Part shown: positions 30,475 to 42,174 of the stretch, piece by piece
How the letters are laid out: every line of letters begins with the position of its first letter
How positions within the stretch are numbered: position 1 is the stretch's first letter
Source of the DNA: Tetragonia tetragonoides
Taxonomy: Eukaryota > Streptophyta > Magnoliopsida > Caryophyllales > Aizoaceae
Direction of reading: 5' to 3'
Assembly (NCBI GenBank): GCA_038025085.1
Contig: CM076144.1
Span: 14,043,501-14,107,500, forward strand
DNA length: 64,000 nucleotides
The notes under the pieces: model-generated
Told to the model about the DNA's origin: nothing
Database searches by the model: none
Seen by the model: the letters and a program-made list of their open reading frames with translations, nothing else
Program-made: the position numbers and the translations under genes

Positions 30475-30907
30475 GAACCAGCCATTTATCCAACGGCACA
30501 ATATGTTCTCCCAATAAAAAAAAAATTTCCAAGTGCTTGAAAGACATCCATCCTCCAAAGTCACTGTGTCTTTTATGTGTAGTGGTATAGTTATATGCCT
30601 CGGTGTCGTTGGAAAACGCAACGGCAGTAAAGTGCTTTGTATTCCCATCAGATAATTCAATTTCACAATTGAAGACACGATCTTTCTCATTGTTGTTAAC
30701 TTGCATCGACAGTATTTTGAAAGACTGGGAGAAATCCTTCAGCTTAGCCTGCACAAAAACAATTTATCAGGCTTTGACAAAAAGAAAAGTCAGTTGAATC
30801 AAAATAAATGCTAACTGAAATTGAAAAAAGAAAACATACAAAAGTGAAATGTTTGGGGCCTCTTGGGGCAAATCTATGGCTTGCACCAGCTATTGTCACG
30901 TCAGAAT

Positions 30908-30909
<2 letters not shown>

Positions 30910-30977
<68 letters not shown>
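30910..30977. repeat. (GA)n microsatellite in unit 4
   Basis: About 34 GA dinucleotides at the homologous position of unit 4, the longest of the four copies. Confidence 0.9.
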
Positions 30978-30979
<2 letters not shown>

Positions 30980-31076
30980 GGAGATGAGGGTGGTTGAGGA
31001 TGGAGGGGTGAGCATGAAAGAAGAGGGGGTGTAAATTGTAATGGCTTAGTAATTGATTTACTAAAGAAATTTAAAA

Positions 31077-33179
31077 ACTATATAATTAGTTTAAAACACA
31101 AATATTAAGCAAGAAGTTGACAAATCAGCCGCCACGTCATACGCTGATTTGGCAGTAAAGAAGTCTATAAACGCAAGACAGTTAGATAAGAAAGAAAATA
31201 ATGAAACGTAAAAAGGGTCTCAAACGCACTCCCCCCAAGCGTCGCCTCTTTTTCTTTCTTTCGTTCATTTTATTTTATTTGTTTTTGCTCACCCGACGCC
31301 TCGTTTTCAATTCCTCTACTAGGTTGCAGTTACAAAACCTCATGGTGGTTCATACTTTCAATCTTTCAACTAATACGCATTATCTACCTCTTTCTTCAAT
31401 TGCTCTTTTATGTGACGCCATTCCACTCTCCTTAGCAGACCCCTTTCTCTATGTCTCACGAGTACCCAACATGGCCGACACTGGCTGAGCATTTAGAGTT
31501 GGCGTCGTCTTCAGATCTACTTTGAAGCACAAATTGATGTTTTGGAGAAATTAAATGCCGAATTTGTCTTGAGACCACAGGTAATGCTCTCTCTTTATCT
31601 CTCCTCTATCGCCTGTTCTTTCTACTGATTTAAACTAATTTCGGGATGCTTGAACAAAGCGAATAAGTCAGCCTAAATGGTTTAAAACCAAGTCAAATTA
31701 ATGGGTTTAAGTCAGCCTAAATGGTTTAAAACCAAGTTTGATCAATGGATTTTAGGGAAGTCTAATTCTAATTTGTTTCTTCTCTTTCCTGGGTTCAATT
31801 ATTTGTCATGTACTTCCAAACTATGATCTTAATCATGGAATTCAATTACTTTATTTATTTATTTATTTTAATTTACGTTGGGGTTCTGGTTTTATGGCAT
31901 ATCGTAATCAATCTATTGATTTTGTTCAGATCACTTGAAAGACGTTTTATGGGCAACAAAGCAATCCAATCGTTGCAAAATTATTTATTTAATTATTTGA
32001 TAGGAGAGTGTTTGCAATTTGAAGAAGGAAGAAGGTGATTGGATTGGAAAATCGACATTGCTATACAAGGAGATAAGTCAAGTATACTCTGATAATATTA
32101 ATGTTCTTCGTTACATAGTTTTCTTATGTATACTCTGTTATACCTGCATACTGTGGCACATCACATCCTTTTAAACAATAAAAAAATATGCTTTTATAAG
32201 ATGTATACAATATACAGATTATTACTGGGAATTGGGATGCTTAAATTTTGTTGAGAATACAAATATGCCACTTAAGCTATATTATCCCAAAATATGTTAA
32301 CAAATCATTCAAGAATTAAGCTACATGAAATCTGTTGTGAAAAGATGTGACTTTGCACCAACTAATAGCCAGTGGCATTGGATTATTGTACCTGCATTTA
32401 ACACTGATGCCTTACAGTTGCCGAAATATTCACACTCGGGATACCTTACATGTAAAGGTTACTCAAAATTTTGCGAAACCTAAGTTAGACTACATTACAG
32501 TATATAAGGTGTTGCCAACATTAGGTTCTACTAGGTTCAGATGGGCAAAGATTGGCTCAAAAGGAGAAGATTAGACAAGAGACATGTGAATCTATGGAAG
32601 TGGGTGTAGTGCATAATCTGCATTCTGCTGTGCGGCAGCACTAGTTTACATAATATGGAGACATATGAATGTTGCTATGTGGATGAAACAATAGAAGACA
32701 AGCGTTCAACCTCTCTCCAGTCCTTGCAACTGATTTCTAAGAAATATTAACAGCATGATAAGGAGTGGTTTGCAGATTTTTTTTAAGGTTTTATAGTTGG
32801 ATTGGGTGGTCAACCTTGAGTGATGCATACGATGATCTCGCTCCTTACGCGCCTTCCTAGCCAACAAACAAGCAAAAGAAGTTGTTGCACAAGGGAAATA
32901 CAAGGATAAAGCAGCCATGGAACAAATTATAATAGAGTTCAATACTAACTTTTTGATTTCGTATGATTTTTATAGGTTGTAACAGGTCTGGCTGGTGAAT
33001 TGTACAAAATAAAAGCTTGAATTATACTCCAATTACTGAACAAATCAGCATGCAGTTCTATAACCTAAAACTCAAAGGTTGAACATAAATTCAATGATTA
33101 CTAAGTACACAAAATGTTAACCAAAGAAAATATTAACCAAAATCCTTTTAACCCGTGCATCGCACGGGACACACACTAG
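31077..33179 (+). mobile_element. Internal Helitron 3' terminus: possible shorter or nested Helitron
   Basis: Stem CCCGTGC/GCACGGG (33152-33168, 3-base loop) followed by CTAG at 33176-33179 repeats the outer 3' end almost exactly. Either a second Helitron is nested with its 5' end somewhere in this span, or the element once ended here and later transposed past this terminus to 37075. The left limit given is only the outer 5' end. The base after CTAG is C, not the expected T. Confidence 0.5.
31480..31580 (+). pseudogene. Possible captured exon inside the Helitron
   Basis: A stop-free frame reads WRRLQIYFEAQIDVLEKLNA and ends RPQ immediately before a GTAATG donor at about 31580. Upstream is pyrimidine-rich leader-like sequence. 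I do not recognise the protein. Plant Helitrons often carry such host gene pieces, so this is a candidate only. Confidence 0.3.
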
Positions 33180-36100
33180 CAATTTTTTTTTTTGAAAATC
33201 CAATTTACCATTTAGAGAATGACACGTGGTGTTACTTTAGATATAATGCCTCTTGGAAAGCTCCACCGAAGGTTGGCGTAAATTTAACTTAGAGGGGTCT
33301 GCATTAGGGAAGGCAAGACTTGTAGGTTGTAGGTTATCGTGGTTGTTTAAGGAATCACCATTGTGAATATCTCAAGCTATCTTGATTAACTTGGGTGTTC
33401 AATAACAATGCAACTGTTTGTTTTTAAGCATGCATTGGTATTTCTACACCCTCTCCTAGCTGGACTCATCACTAAATTAGTAAATATGCTTTGATAGTGA
33501 TTCAAGTAATGTCCTGCTCTGGATACAGCTGGAGGATAGCCAACCTAGCTACATTAGAGTCACAATTTTGTAGTTTGGTCAGATGGCTTGCTTTTTGGTA
33601 CTAATTTTTATTTAGTGCATTTTCATAAGTAATTTATTTGGTTTTTTTAATAATGGATTTAGTAACTTAATGTTTCAGGGCTACGCAAATTGGAGTGTAT
33701 CTTGAGTTCTTGACTTAAAATTACTTTTGTGGTTTATCTAGATTGACGGCTTTGGGGAAAGGCTGAATTTTTTGTGTACCCTGACTTGAAATTTGTGCTG
33801 ACTTATGAGCTGAATTATAAAGCTCGAGCTTCAACTTCATGCTGACCGACTTTCAATGTCTTTCCCTTTTGCTGCAACTGCTCCTCCCATGCTTACTACT
33901 GGTCTGCGGGGAAATACATTGAATTTGTCATTATGTAATGAGAACCATATTGCAATAGTAACTCTTCATTTATTTTCAAATTCCTTTATATTGAATACAA
34001 TCACATAAATCATATTGAATGGCATTAATCTCCAATTCAGTATATCTACCATTTAAGCCATGGAAACTTGGTATATGTGTGTTTGTTTGTGGTTTGAGAG
34101 TGGTATGAGCTTCGCTTCCCCTTCACAGTTCATAGTACTTTCAAAGTTAGATTGTTCCTCACTTTGCTCTATTTGATATTAATATGTCGTTTCATGTTTG
34201 ATGTTTGATTCAAATAATGCGTCTCGCAAAACTTGACAGTTGGGTTTTTATGTTTTTGTTTTACTAATTTCCTGTTTTGTTCTTTTGTGCTGTAGGTTTC
34301 ACTAATTGTGTATCATCACTTTCATTCCCTAACTATAAGCTCTGTTGTACGAAAACTTTGATAGGTTTATTGTCACCAAATCATGCTCCCATGTGCTTAA
34401 CCTGCCTTCTGTTATGGCACATTCAAAATTTCGAACTTTGTTTACTGTTTGATAGTTAGATTGTGTTTCTTTTGTTGGAATCTTATGAGAGATGATAAAT
34501 TGCTTCTAACTGTTTGTCACTTAATATTCAGAACAGTTATCGGGTTTCTTATGGTTAATATCCTCAATTCAAAGGTTTTACATGTACTACAGTTTAGGCA
34601 TCAAGAGGCGATTCCCTATACTTCCCAGAGCATTCGAATACATCAAGACTAACTAATTGCATGGGGAAAAATTGACGAAGGGCTTCAAAATTGGAGTGAG
34701 TTACGCCAAAAAATGTTTAGAGGTACCTGATCCAAGAATCAACCTGTTGTCACACTTTTGATGGACGACTGGAGAACTTAAGGATTGCGTAAACAATAAT
34801 GGACATCCACATCTCAGTTTCCTCTATACCCACTTTGAAATATAATTTCCAGGTAACCCAAAAACTTTTCTTTCATGTAATTGATTTTTAAACACTTTTC
34901 AATGTACTTTAGTGGTTGGTCATATTTCATTTTATTTTGGCAGTCGAAATAGGACTTTTAAGGTCATTTTTGTCTGCAAGTTGTGTTAAAATATTTTCTA
35001 AGCATTAGTGGCTTAGTGCACCTTGATTTGATGAATGAAGATATCTCAACCCTGTTATACAGTCAAAAAGAAAGAAAAAAAAAGGATTTAGATGTTTGTG
35101 TTAGGGAAAATTATTTATTGGTGTGTGCTAAGCTGCTAACCTTATGCTTTTGTATATCTAGAACCTGTGTTTCAATCGACATCTTGAATGTGATTGCCTT
35201 AGAAGTACTAATTTAGTAAACTCTAATGCTTCTAATCAAAAACCATGAAAAACTCTGATGCCTCGCAGTTATTGAACTAGGACTAAAATCAACGGAGCTG
35301 ATTGCGTAGAAAAACAAAATCTACTAACACAGAAAGGGACCAGGTCGGACAAAGGTTCAAGGAGTAGATGAATAGTATGCAACTCCATACACACGTAATA
35401 TTCCCTATCTGAGCAGAGGTTCTAAGACTTAATGGTTGGCAGAGACTAAAGTTGAGAGTGTTGAAATCGTAAAAACCTGATTGATTGATTGTTCTGCTCA
35501 CATGTGCAAAAACTTGCTATAGCTTTCACATAAAAGATCCATATCCATGTCTTATGTTGCATATGGAAATGATTGATTAAATGTAGGATAGGAATTGAAT
35601 TTATTTTTGGAAAACAGTTGATCTGTTATTTACATTTAAAATTTCCATTTGCCATTAAGTATCATCAAGCTAGATCATCCCCTTTCCACACGTACTACAA
35701 GATTTCACTTCCCTACACTGGATACTTTATCATGGTTAATCATTTGCAATTTTGCACAGTTAACTTCCAAAACATGCTCTCTCCTACATTTTCATGCCCA
35801 ATAAAGAGAAACTCCCACACAAGTATTTACATGCGCTCCAGTTGCGTAACCTTGCTTTCTTCGAAAATTAGTAAGAGAGATAGGTTACTTCTGTGACATC
35901 CCCATCCTGTTCATTGAGACCTTCGGTTTATTTTCAGCAAAACCAATGTCGACCATTAAATAGAATTTAGAGTTTCGAGGTTGTGTATGTGAACTCTTAT
36001 GTTATTTCTGTCCTTTAATTTTTCCTCTCTTTTTCCTTACTTCATACAAGGTCAGATACTCCTTGGTTTAGCCAAGAACTATTGAACCGATGGTCTTTGT

Positions 36101-37047
36101 TAAAACATCCCCACTACATAGGACTTGATTGTTGTGACATTTTGGAAACAAGTTATTGTGATATACTTACATGTTGTTTGCAAAGATTTGAGCTATCAAA
36201 TAAGGCTGTATAATAAGGAGTTAATTATAGTCCAAATTTTCGGCGCACAAAAACAAGGTAGCTGGTAGCAAAGATGGAGTCATTCCAGACCAGACACAAC
36301 GTTTTGGAGAGTGCAGCCTGATCGATGGATGATTAGCTTGCCAAGAAAGCAACACTGCATCAAGATGTTTTCTGAGAACTGTATTTTTTGTTAGTATTAA
36401 GGATAATATATTAGTAGAATTGCTACAACAGATACAAGAGTCTTTTGTTTACTAGAAGATGTAACTCTTCTCTTCCCTTTTCTTTAATGTACCACACGAA
36501 TACAAGTAAAGTATTGGCAGAAAGCTGATGGATACTAGAAATTATTATTTCTTGAGGATGTCTTTTAACACTCTACAACAAAACAAAAAACACAGAACTT
36601 GGAGTTTCTATATGATGGAACTTGAAGAAAGTTTCTCCTACTAACCTTCTAGGAGTTTTGACTTTTGACTATAGCAATTAAATGTCAATGTATTGTCTAC
36701 TTCTTCTATCTTGAAGGAATATAAGCTTTGAAAACCCCTCGAATGCCAAATCCCCACATCATGAAAACCCATCGGTGACTCATCGTTAATGCTTAAGAAC
36801 ATGAAACCTAGCTAGAATAGTACACAACAACAACAACCTTTTGCTATTAGTTTTGTTTAAAAAGCACAATGATTATGTTTTTCATGTTTTGAAACATTAA
36901 CAAATATATCATTCTAAAGAACACTTTTCTACTAACCGGTCATATGAAGAATCTAACAAGAAGAAATTAGTTTGCATTTGAACAAAACAAAACTACTTAA
37001 TATGAAGACTATTACTTTTATAATCGATGAACCAATATTAATTTTAA
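33180..37047. other. Helitron interior with no recognisable gene
   Basis: AT-rich sequence with short open frames only, several starting without ATG. I see no Rep, helicase, transposase or host protein motif. It may contain captured introns or UTR, but nothing can be named. Confidence 0.5.
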
Positions 37048-37075
37048 CCCGTGTATCGCACGGGGCACATACTAG

Positions 37076-37873
37076 TTAAACATTAAAAAGGACACTAGGG
37101 TATACAACAAACAAAAAAGCAGATCAAAAGCCTTTCTAAAAACGGAAAACTTAATCCCGTCCGCTTTCTCGTTTTCGAGCATTCCAATCACCAAACAAAT
37201 AAAACAACACAAAAATGGACATTGCTAGCCAAACACATGGTGTACAACAAACAAATTTTTTCAACTAATGAGAGACTGACAAGTGAAAAAGTACAAGCGA
37301 TAATGGAGGAAAAATCTTGTTTGATGGGAGGGAATATAATTCAGAAAGGAGGGGGGGAATGACAATAAATAGTCCAATATTTTCTCTATCTTCCTACTTT
37401 GCATGATTTGTCATTTTTATCCCTCATTTTATGTTTTGTCTTTTTACCTCTAATTTATGTCATTTTTCTCACATAATAATAATAATTTTTTTAAAAAAGA
37501 TCAAAATAAAAAAGTGTACAGTAATAAGTTAGGAGAAAAATCCAAAATTAATAAACTAATTTCTTCACAAAATCTCAATGTTAGTTTTCCAATAATTAAC
37601 CCAATACTTTCTCTCTCCTCTATCACCCACTTTACTCTGGTGAACTCTCCAACGTTATCTCCCACCTCTTACCTCTTTGGAGAGTGCATCCAGGAGCTCA
37701 GATTTCCGGCGACCAAATGGGAAATCACTTCTTATGAGGTTGAATCTTAATAGTGGTGATCTATTGGCCAATTTGGTGAACTTGAATGAAGAATTTATTT
37801 CCTCATCTCGGCAGTATGCATTATTTTCGGCGAGCCCAATGAATTGGCAGTTGCATTTGGATGAACAAGAGTA
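37076..37873. repeat. Tandem array: end of unit 4 and partial unit 5
   Basis: After the Helitron the array continues with TTAAACATTAAAAAGG, then a new unit starting at about 37102 that ends at GAACAAGAGTA (37873), where homology stops. The copy lacks the minus-strand gene fragment. Its plus-strand frame (37677-37874) is open for 65 codons without an ATG. The array therefore begins and ends with the same 0.77-kb segment. Confidence 0.85.
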
Positions 37874-39285
37874 AAAAGATGAATCAGAATGATGACATGC
37901 GATGAGGGCGGTTGGGCTTCTAGAAAATGAGTTGAGCTTTCATGGGGGCGACGACATGGAAGCCACATTATGAATTTGATACTAATTAATTGTCATTTTC
38001 AACTAATAAATTAATAACCATTTATGTTTATGTTTTGTTAAGAGACTGAAAATATGCATTTGATACTAATTAATTATCATTTGTCAACTAATAAATTAAG
38101 AACCCTCTATGTTTAATTTTTGGTAAGGGAATTCAATTCCTCTTATTTTTTGGTAAGGGAATTCAATTCCTCTACCTCATTATTTGGGTGGTAAATTTTT
38201 ATTTCTCACATTAGCCAATTCATTTTATCGTGCATAATTGCATAAATGATTCATGGATCATGTTTATTTTTTGTTTAATTGTTTGCTTAAATAACATTCC
38301 TATGTGGCGCGATGCCCGTGGGATACACGCGTTCCAATTTATATGTTTTGTTGTTTTCGTTTTTCTTTTATTAGTGAATATCATATTTTAATATTTATTT
38401 AGTGAAATTAATATTGTAAACAACCTTTCAAGTTTATTGTAAACATATTATAAATGCATCTCATTTCAAAGTACTTTTCAATACGAATATGATGGTGTAA
38501 ATATTATTATTTTTAAAGATGTGTAGGATAGTTATATTCGAGTTTGAATATTAGACAAAGATAAAGTAGTTATGACGCCAATAAAACTCTAACTATTTAG
38601 CATAATTCAATCTCTCTTTTTCATTATCCGAAACTTTATTACTATGAAACTTCTTTATATTATATATTGAATGATATGTTAAAAATAGTTTTATTTGACA
38701 ATTGATTTGGATATACTAATTACAACGTGCGAAAAATCTTCTTTTTCTTTTCATATTTCTATTTTTTTTTTTTTTTGTTCAAAATATGTGTTATGAGTAT
38801 GTGTTACTTTAATTTTATTGTTTAATATTCTCTCTTATGTAGCATGCTCTTAAAAATATCGCTTAGGTGGCTAACGATATTTGCTCATTTTTGTTATTTT
38901 CAGCCTTAATTTTATTGTTAATATTATTATTATTATTACTTATTTACGGGAACCAACACATACCTATGATGTTACATGTTTCTTATACATATTGTATATG
39001 CATCTTGTTCTAAAGTACTTTTCAATGTGAATTTGATGGTATAAAAGTTATTATTTTTTGAGATGCGTAGAAAAAGTTATATTTGATAGAGTTCTAGTGT
39101 AACTCTTATAAAACTCTAGAGGTCTATCACAACTCAAGAATCCTAAACAGTAGGGATTCTAAGAGTCCAAAACATTTACACCAGTTAATTTTTGTCTTTA
39201 TCTCCGCTTAGGTGGCGCGCTCTTAAAATTCTCGCCTACGTGGGACGCCTCATTGCTCTCGGAATATGCCTCCTTTATATATATA
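37874..39285. other. AT-rich intergenic repeat DNA with local duplications
   Basis: No gene. A segment with GATACTAATTAATTGTCATTT and CAACTAATAAATTAA near 37977-38015 recurs at 38060-38105, and TTTTTGGTAAGGGAATTCAA is tandemly repeated at about 38118-38173. The stretch is otherwise AT-rich and probably of transposon origin. Confidence 0.55.
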
Positions 39286-40597
39286 CTAGTTTTATCTCCG
39301 TGCTCCGCACTGACTCGTGATTATCTCTCGAAATGAAAATAACTTCCTAAGTGATAGCTCATGCATGTTTTATACTGCACAACTAATTCTACCTTTGATT
39401 ATTTTAATATTTTTGGTATGAAATGTCCCTTTAAATCGATCTACATCAAAATTAGAATGAATGTAAAAAAGATTGATTTATAAACATAATTTTAGCCTAC
39501 ATCAAAATTCTAAAAAGAAAAAAAAGAAGATAAAGATTAATAAACCTTTATTCGAGTATACTAAGACTTTATTTTCTCAATTTATTAGTAGTCCAATCTA
39601 GTTTAATCCAATTCAGATTAGTTAAGTAGATCATGTAGGAACGTACCACTTAAATAAATTTCATTTATGCTATAAAATATTAAAGGTCAAGTTAAATACA
39701 TATGACATCAAATAGTTAAGGCCAATATTGTTATAAGTGTCATTTATTGTTATTTAACCAAGTTGGACACATGTGGCATCTATATGTAATCTTCACACGA
39801 ACATTTCATCTTAAGTGTCATCCTACATGTCATCACCTCCAGGAAATGACCCAACTTTTGTAAGACATATAGCTCATTGTAAAGATTTTTTCAAATCCAA
39901 TCCATTGAAGTAAGATTTATAATTCTTTGACTTACGTAACTAAAGTTTTTTATTATTATTATTTTGTAATATAAAAAGAAGCTAATAAATATGTAGCAAA
40001 ACCAACTAATGATAAGGCATTAATGAGTGACACTTTGATGGTGAGTTGTTAGGCTATGTTTGCTTACGTGGCGCTTAGGGGTCATCATCACACGAATTTA
40101 CACCTCCTACGTGGCGTCCTATGTGTCGTGCCCACACGAATTAGACTCACTTTATACGTATACCGATGTGGCGCCTATGTGTCATCTTCACACGAATATA
40201 TTCCTCCCATGTGGCATCTCACATGTCATCCTCCCACGAAAAGAACCCAACTTTATAAGACATAGTACATATGCATCTCATTTTGAAGTATTTTCCGAAC
40301 CTGATCCCATGGAGGAAGATTTATAAATTTTAAAGTTGCGTAACAAAAGTTATTTTATTTTATAATCTTAATAATACGATAATAAATATAATAGGTTGTA
40401 TTTACGAAGTCAAATAATGATTATTAATTAATGCTTGACACATTTGGATGGAGGCTTAGGTGGCGGCATACGTGTTATCACCACACGAACTTGGCGCTTA
40501 CGTGGCTTCTTAGGTGTCATGCCCACACGATTTTAGGCCCTTGCGTGGCATCCTACATGTCATGGCCACACGAAATGAACTCACTTTTATATATATA
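39286..40597 (-). mobile_element. Minus-strand Helitron 1
   Basis: On the minus strand the 3' end has stem GTGC/GCAC (39300-39310) and ends CTAG at 39289-39286, followed by T. The right side reads, on the minus strand, TATATATAAAAGTGAGTTC, like the 5' part of the neighbouring Helitron that starts at 42174, so the next Helitron appears to have landed in its 5' TATATA. No Rep/helicase ORF. Confidence 0.65.
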
Positions 40598-41831
40598 CTA
40601 GGACTTTACCAGTGCAACGCACGAGCGACCAAATTATCACTATATTTTTATATTTAAATTAATTTTTGGATTTTTAAAAATTATACATAGGTATATAAGA
40701 ATAATGAAAAATAGTGATTGATCGAAATTTTACACATGTCATACCACTCATCATTCTCCTACTAACAAAATAAAATAATATCTATGACTTGTCTACTTAA
40801 CTTGCAATTGTACGTCATATATATAGCTGAATAAATTGTCACTCCAAAAGTGACCCATGTCATTTTATTTAAGCATATCCTTACAAATTTTATGTCTAAT
40901 ACGTGTTTAGACCCTCAAATATAAAATGTAATTAAATGTTTAACGCTTGTCATATTAACGACGATCATTCACACAAACAATAGTCAATAATTTTCACATA
41001 TACCAAATGATATATATTTTTATTTATTACACAACCATCAGTTTGATCAGACTGTCCCTTAATGTGTATTTCACTAATTGCAATCTAAAAGTTGAAATAA
41101 AAAGTAACCTTATTTTAATTGGCAAAAAAGAGCAACAACTCATCATCAAGAAGAAGGAAATATAGTAAATAATTCATCTAAATGTGACATTTGTACGTCA
41201 CATGTGCTTATTCCACAAAATTACTCACATGTTAATTATCACATAACTTGCGCTTATCCCCGCAGATATTAGTCAAATATCACCTACTATTTAATACCCA
41301 CAACTATATTAAACTTACAAATGATAACTTTATATGTGACCCTTGTGACATTACATGCGATTAACCCTATAGAATTAGCCAAATAAATATTAGTCACATG
41401 TTCGTTGTCACATGACCTACTCTTATCGCTACAAATATCTACCATGTAATACCCCCAATATATAATAGAAATCTAAATGATGACTCTATCTGTGACCCTT
41501 ATCACATTACACACGCTTATCCCCTAAAATTAAGCAAATAAATATATTGTTATGTTAAAATACTCTTTTTGTCCACAATTATAAAACTCAATAAAAAGTG
41601 ATAAAATTAAGTGCACTTATACTCATAAATATAAAATTTAATAAAATTAATGACCCAATTTAGAGTATATAATAAAGGTATCAAGTATTAAATAAAGAAT
41701 TGTATTATGATATTTAATATATTAAATTAAATACTATCATTAATACCATAATGAAAAAATAAAAGAGAAAAAGAAAAGATTGCAATAACCAATGAGAATG
41801 TGACACATGTCACATAACCGGCGCTCTTACC

Positions 41832-41914
<83 letters not shown>

Positions 41915-42145
41915 ATTGTACACATGTATCTCATTTTGAAGTATTTTTTCGAACCTGATCCAATGGAGTAAGAATTATAATTTTTAAATTTGCGTAACCA
42001 AAGTTATTTTATTTTTTAGTTTGAATAATATTATAATAATTATATTATATGTTGTATTTATGAAGTCAAATAATGATCATTAATGATCCCATATGAATAT
42101 AGGCACTTACGTGGCATCCCACGTGACGTGCCTACACGAAATGAA
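39770..42145. repeat. Dispersed degenerate GTGGC...CACACGAA repeat
   Basis: About nine copies of a pattern GTGGC, then about 8-10 bases, TGTCATC-like, then CACACGAA occur near 39773, 40068, 40112, 40168, 40211, 40461, 40501, 40545 and 42112, many 40-56 bp apart. They lie in three related blocks of about 0.3 kb (39870-40160, 40260-40590, 41920-42155), the last two near the 5' ends of the minus-strand Helitrons. Confidence 0.65.
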
Positions 42146-42174
42146 CTCACTTTTATATATATATATACACACGA
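40598..42174 (-). mobile_element. Minus-strand Helitron 2
   Basis: On the minus strand it begins TCGTGTGTATATATAT after an A (42175) and ends in stem GTGC/GCAC (40612-40622) and CTAG at 40601-40598, followed by T (40597). TC...CTAG between A and T is the Helitron signature. It is 1577 bp with a (TA)n tract inside, and has no protein motif, so it is non-autonomous. Confidence 0.72.
41834..41911. repeat. (AT)n microsatellite
   Basis: About 39 uninterrupted AT dinucleotides inside minus-strand Helitron 2. Confidence 0.95.

Larger units (their letters stand above)
29141..30893 (-). pseudogene. Unrecognised gene fragment, array copy 4 (two nested hAT inserts)
   Basis: Same layout, but the start codon is ATA at 30893-30891 instead of ATG. 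The second exon is interrupted by the hAT element 29353-30474, which itself contains another hAT element (29382-29933). The C-terminal piece (29402-29112) is otherwise open and close to that of copy 1. Confidence 0.6.
28339..31076. repeat. Tandem array unit 4, with a second hAT insert and expanded GA tract
   Basis: Fourth copy, larger because of a 552-bp hAT element plus 8-bp duplication (29382-29941) and a GA tract of about 68 bp (30910-30977). The plus-strand short frame at 28903-29100 is open for 65 codons but starts without an ATG. The unit is interrupted after 31076 by the Helitron and its last bases resume at 37076-37101. Confidence 0.85.
31077..37075 (+). mobile_element. Helitron, about 6.0 kb, inserted in array unit 4
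   Basis: Comparison with other units shows that AAATTTAAAA|TTAAACATT is split here exactly between A (31076) and T (37076), the Helitron target. The 3' end has the Helitron hallmark: stem CCCGTG/CACGGG (37048-37064), then CTAG at 37072-37075. The 5' end reads ACTATATAATTAG, where TC would be canonical, followed by CCGCCACGTCA-type sequence seen in plant Helitrons. No Rep/helicase ORF is found, so it is non-autonomous. A second 3'-type terminus lies inside at 33152-33179. Confidence 0.82.

Noticed and set aside
22000..31060. CRISPR-like array because of regular repeats
   Set aside because: The period is about 2.15 kb with gene fragments and transposons, in a plant nuclear genome; there are no short repeats with unique spacers.
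22000..31060. Tandem LTR retrotransposons (repeated 0.77-kb segment as LTR)
   Set aside because: The repeated segment lacks TG...CA ends, and neither side shows a tRNA primer site, polypurine tract or gag/pol sequence.
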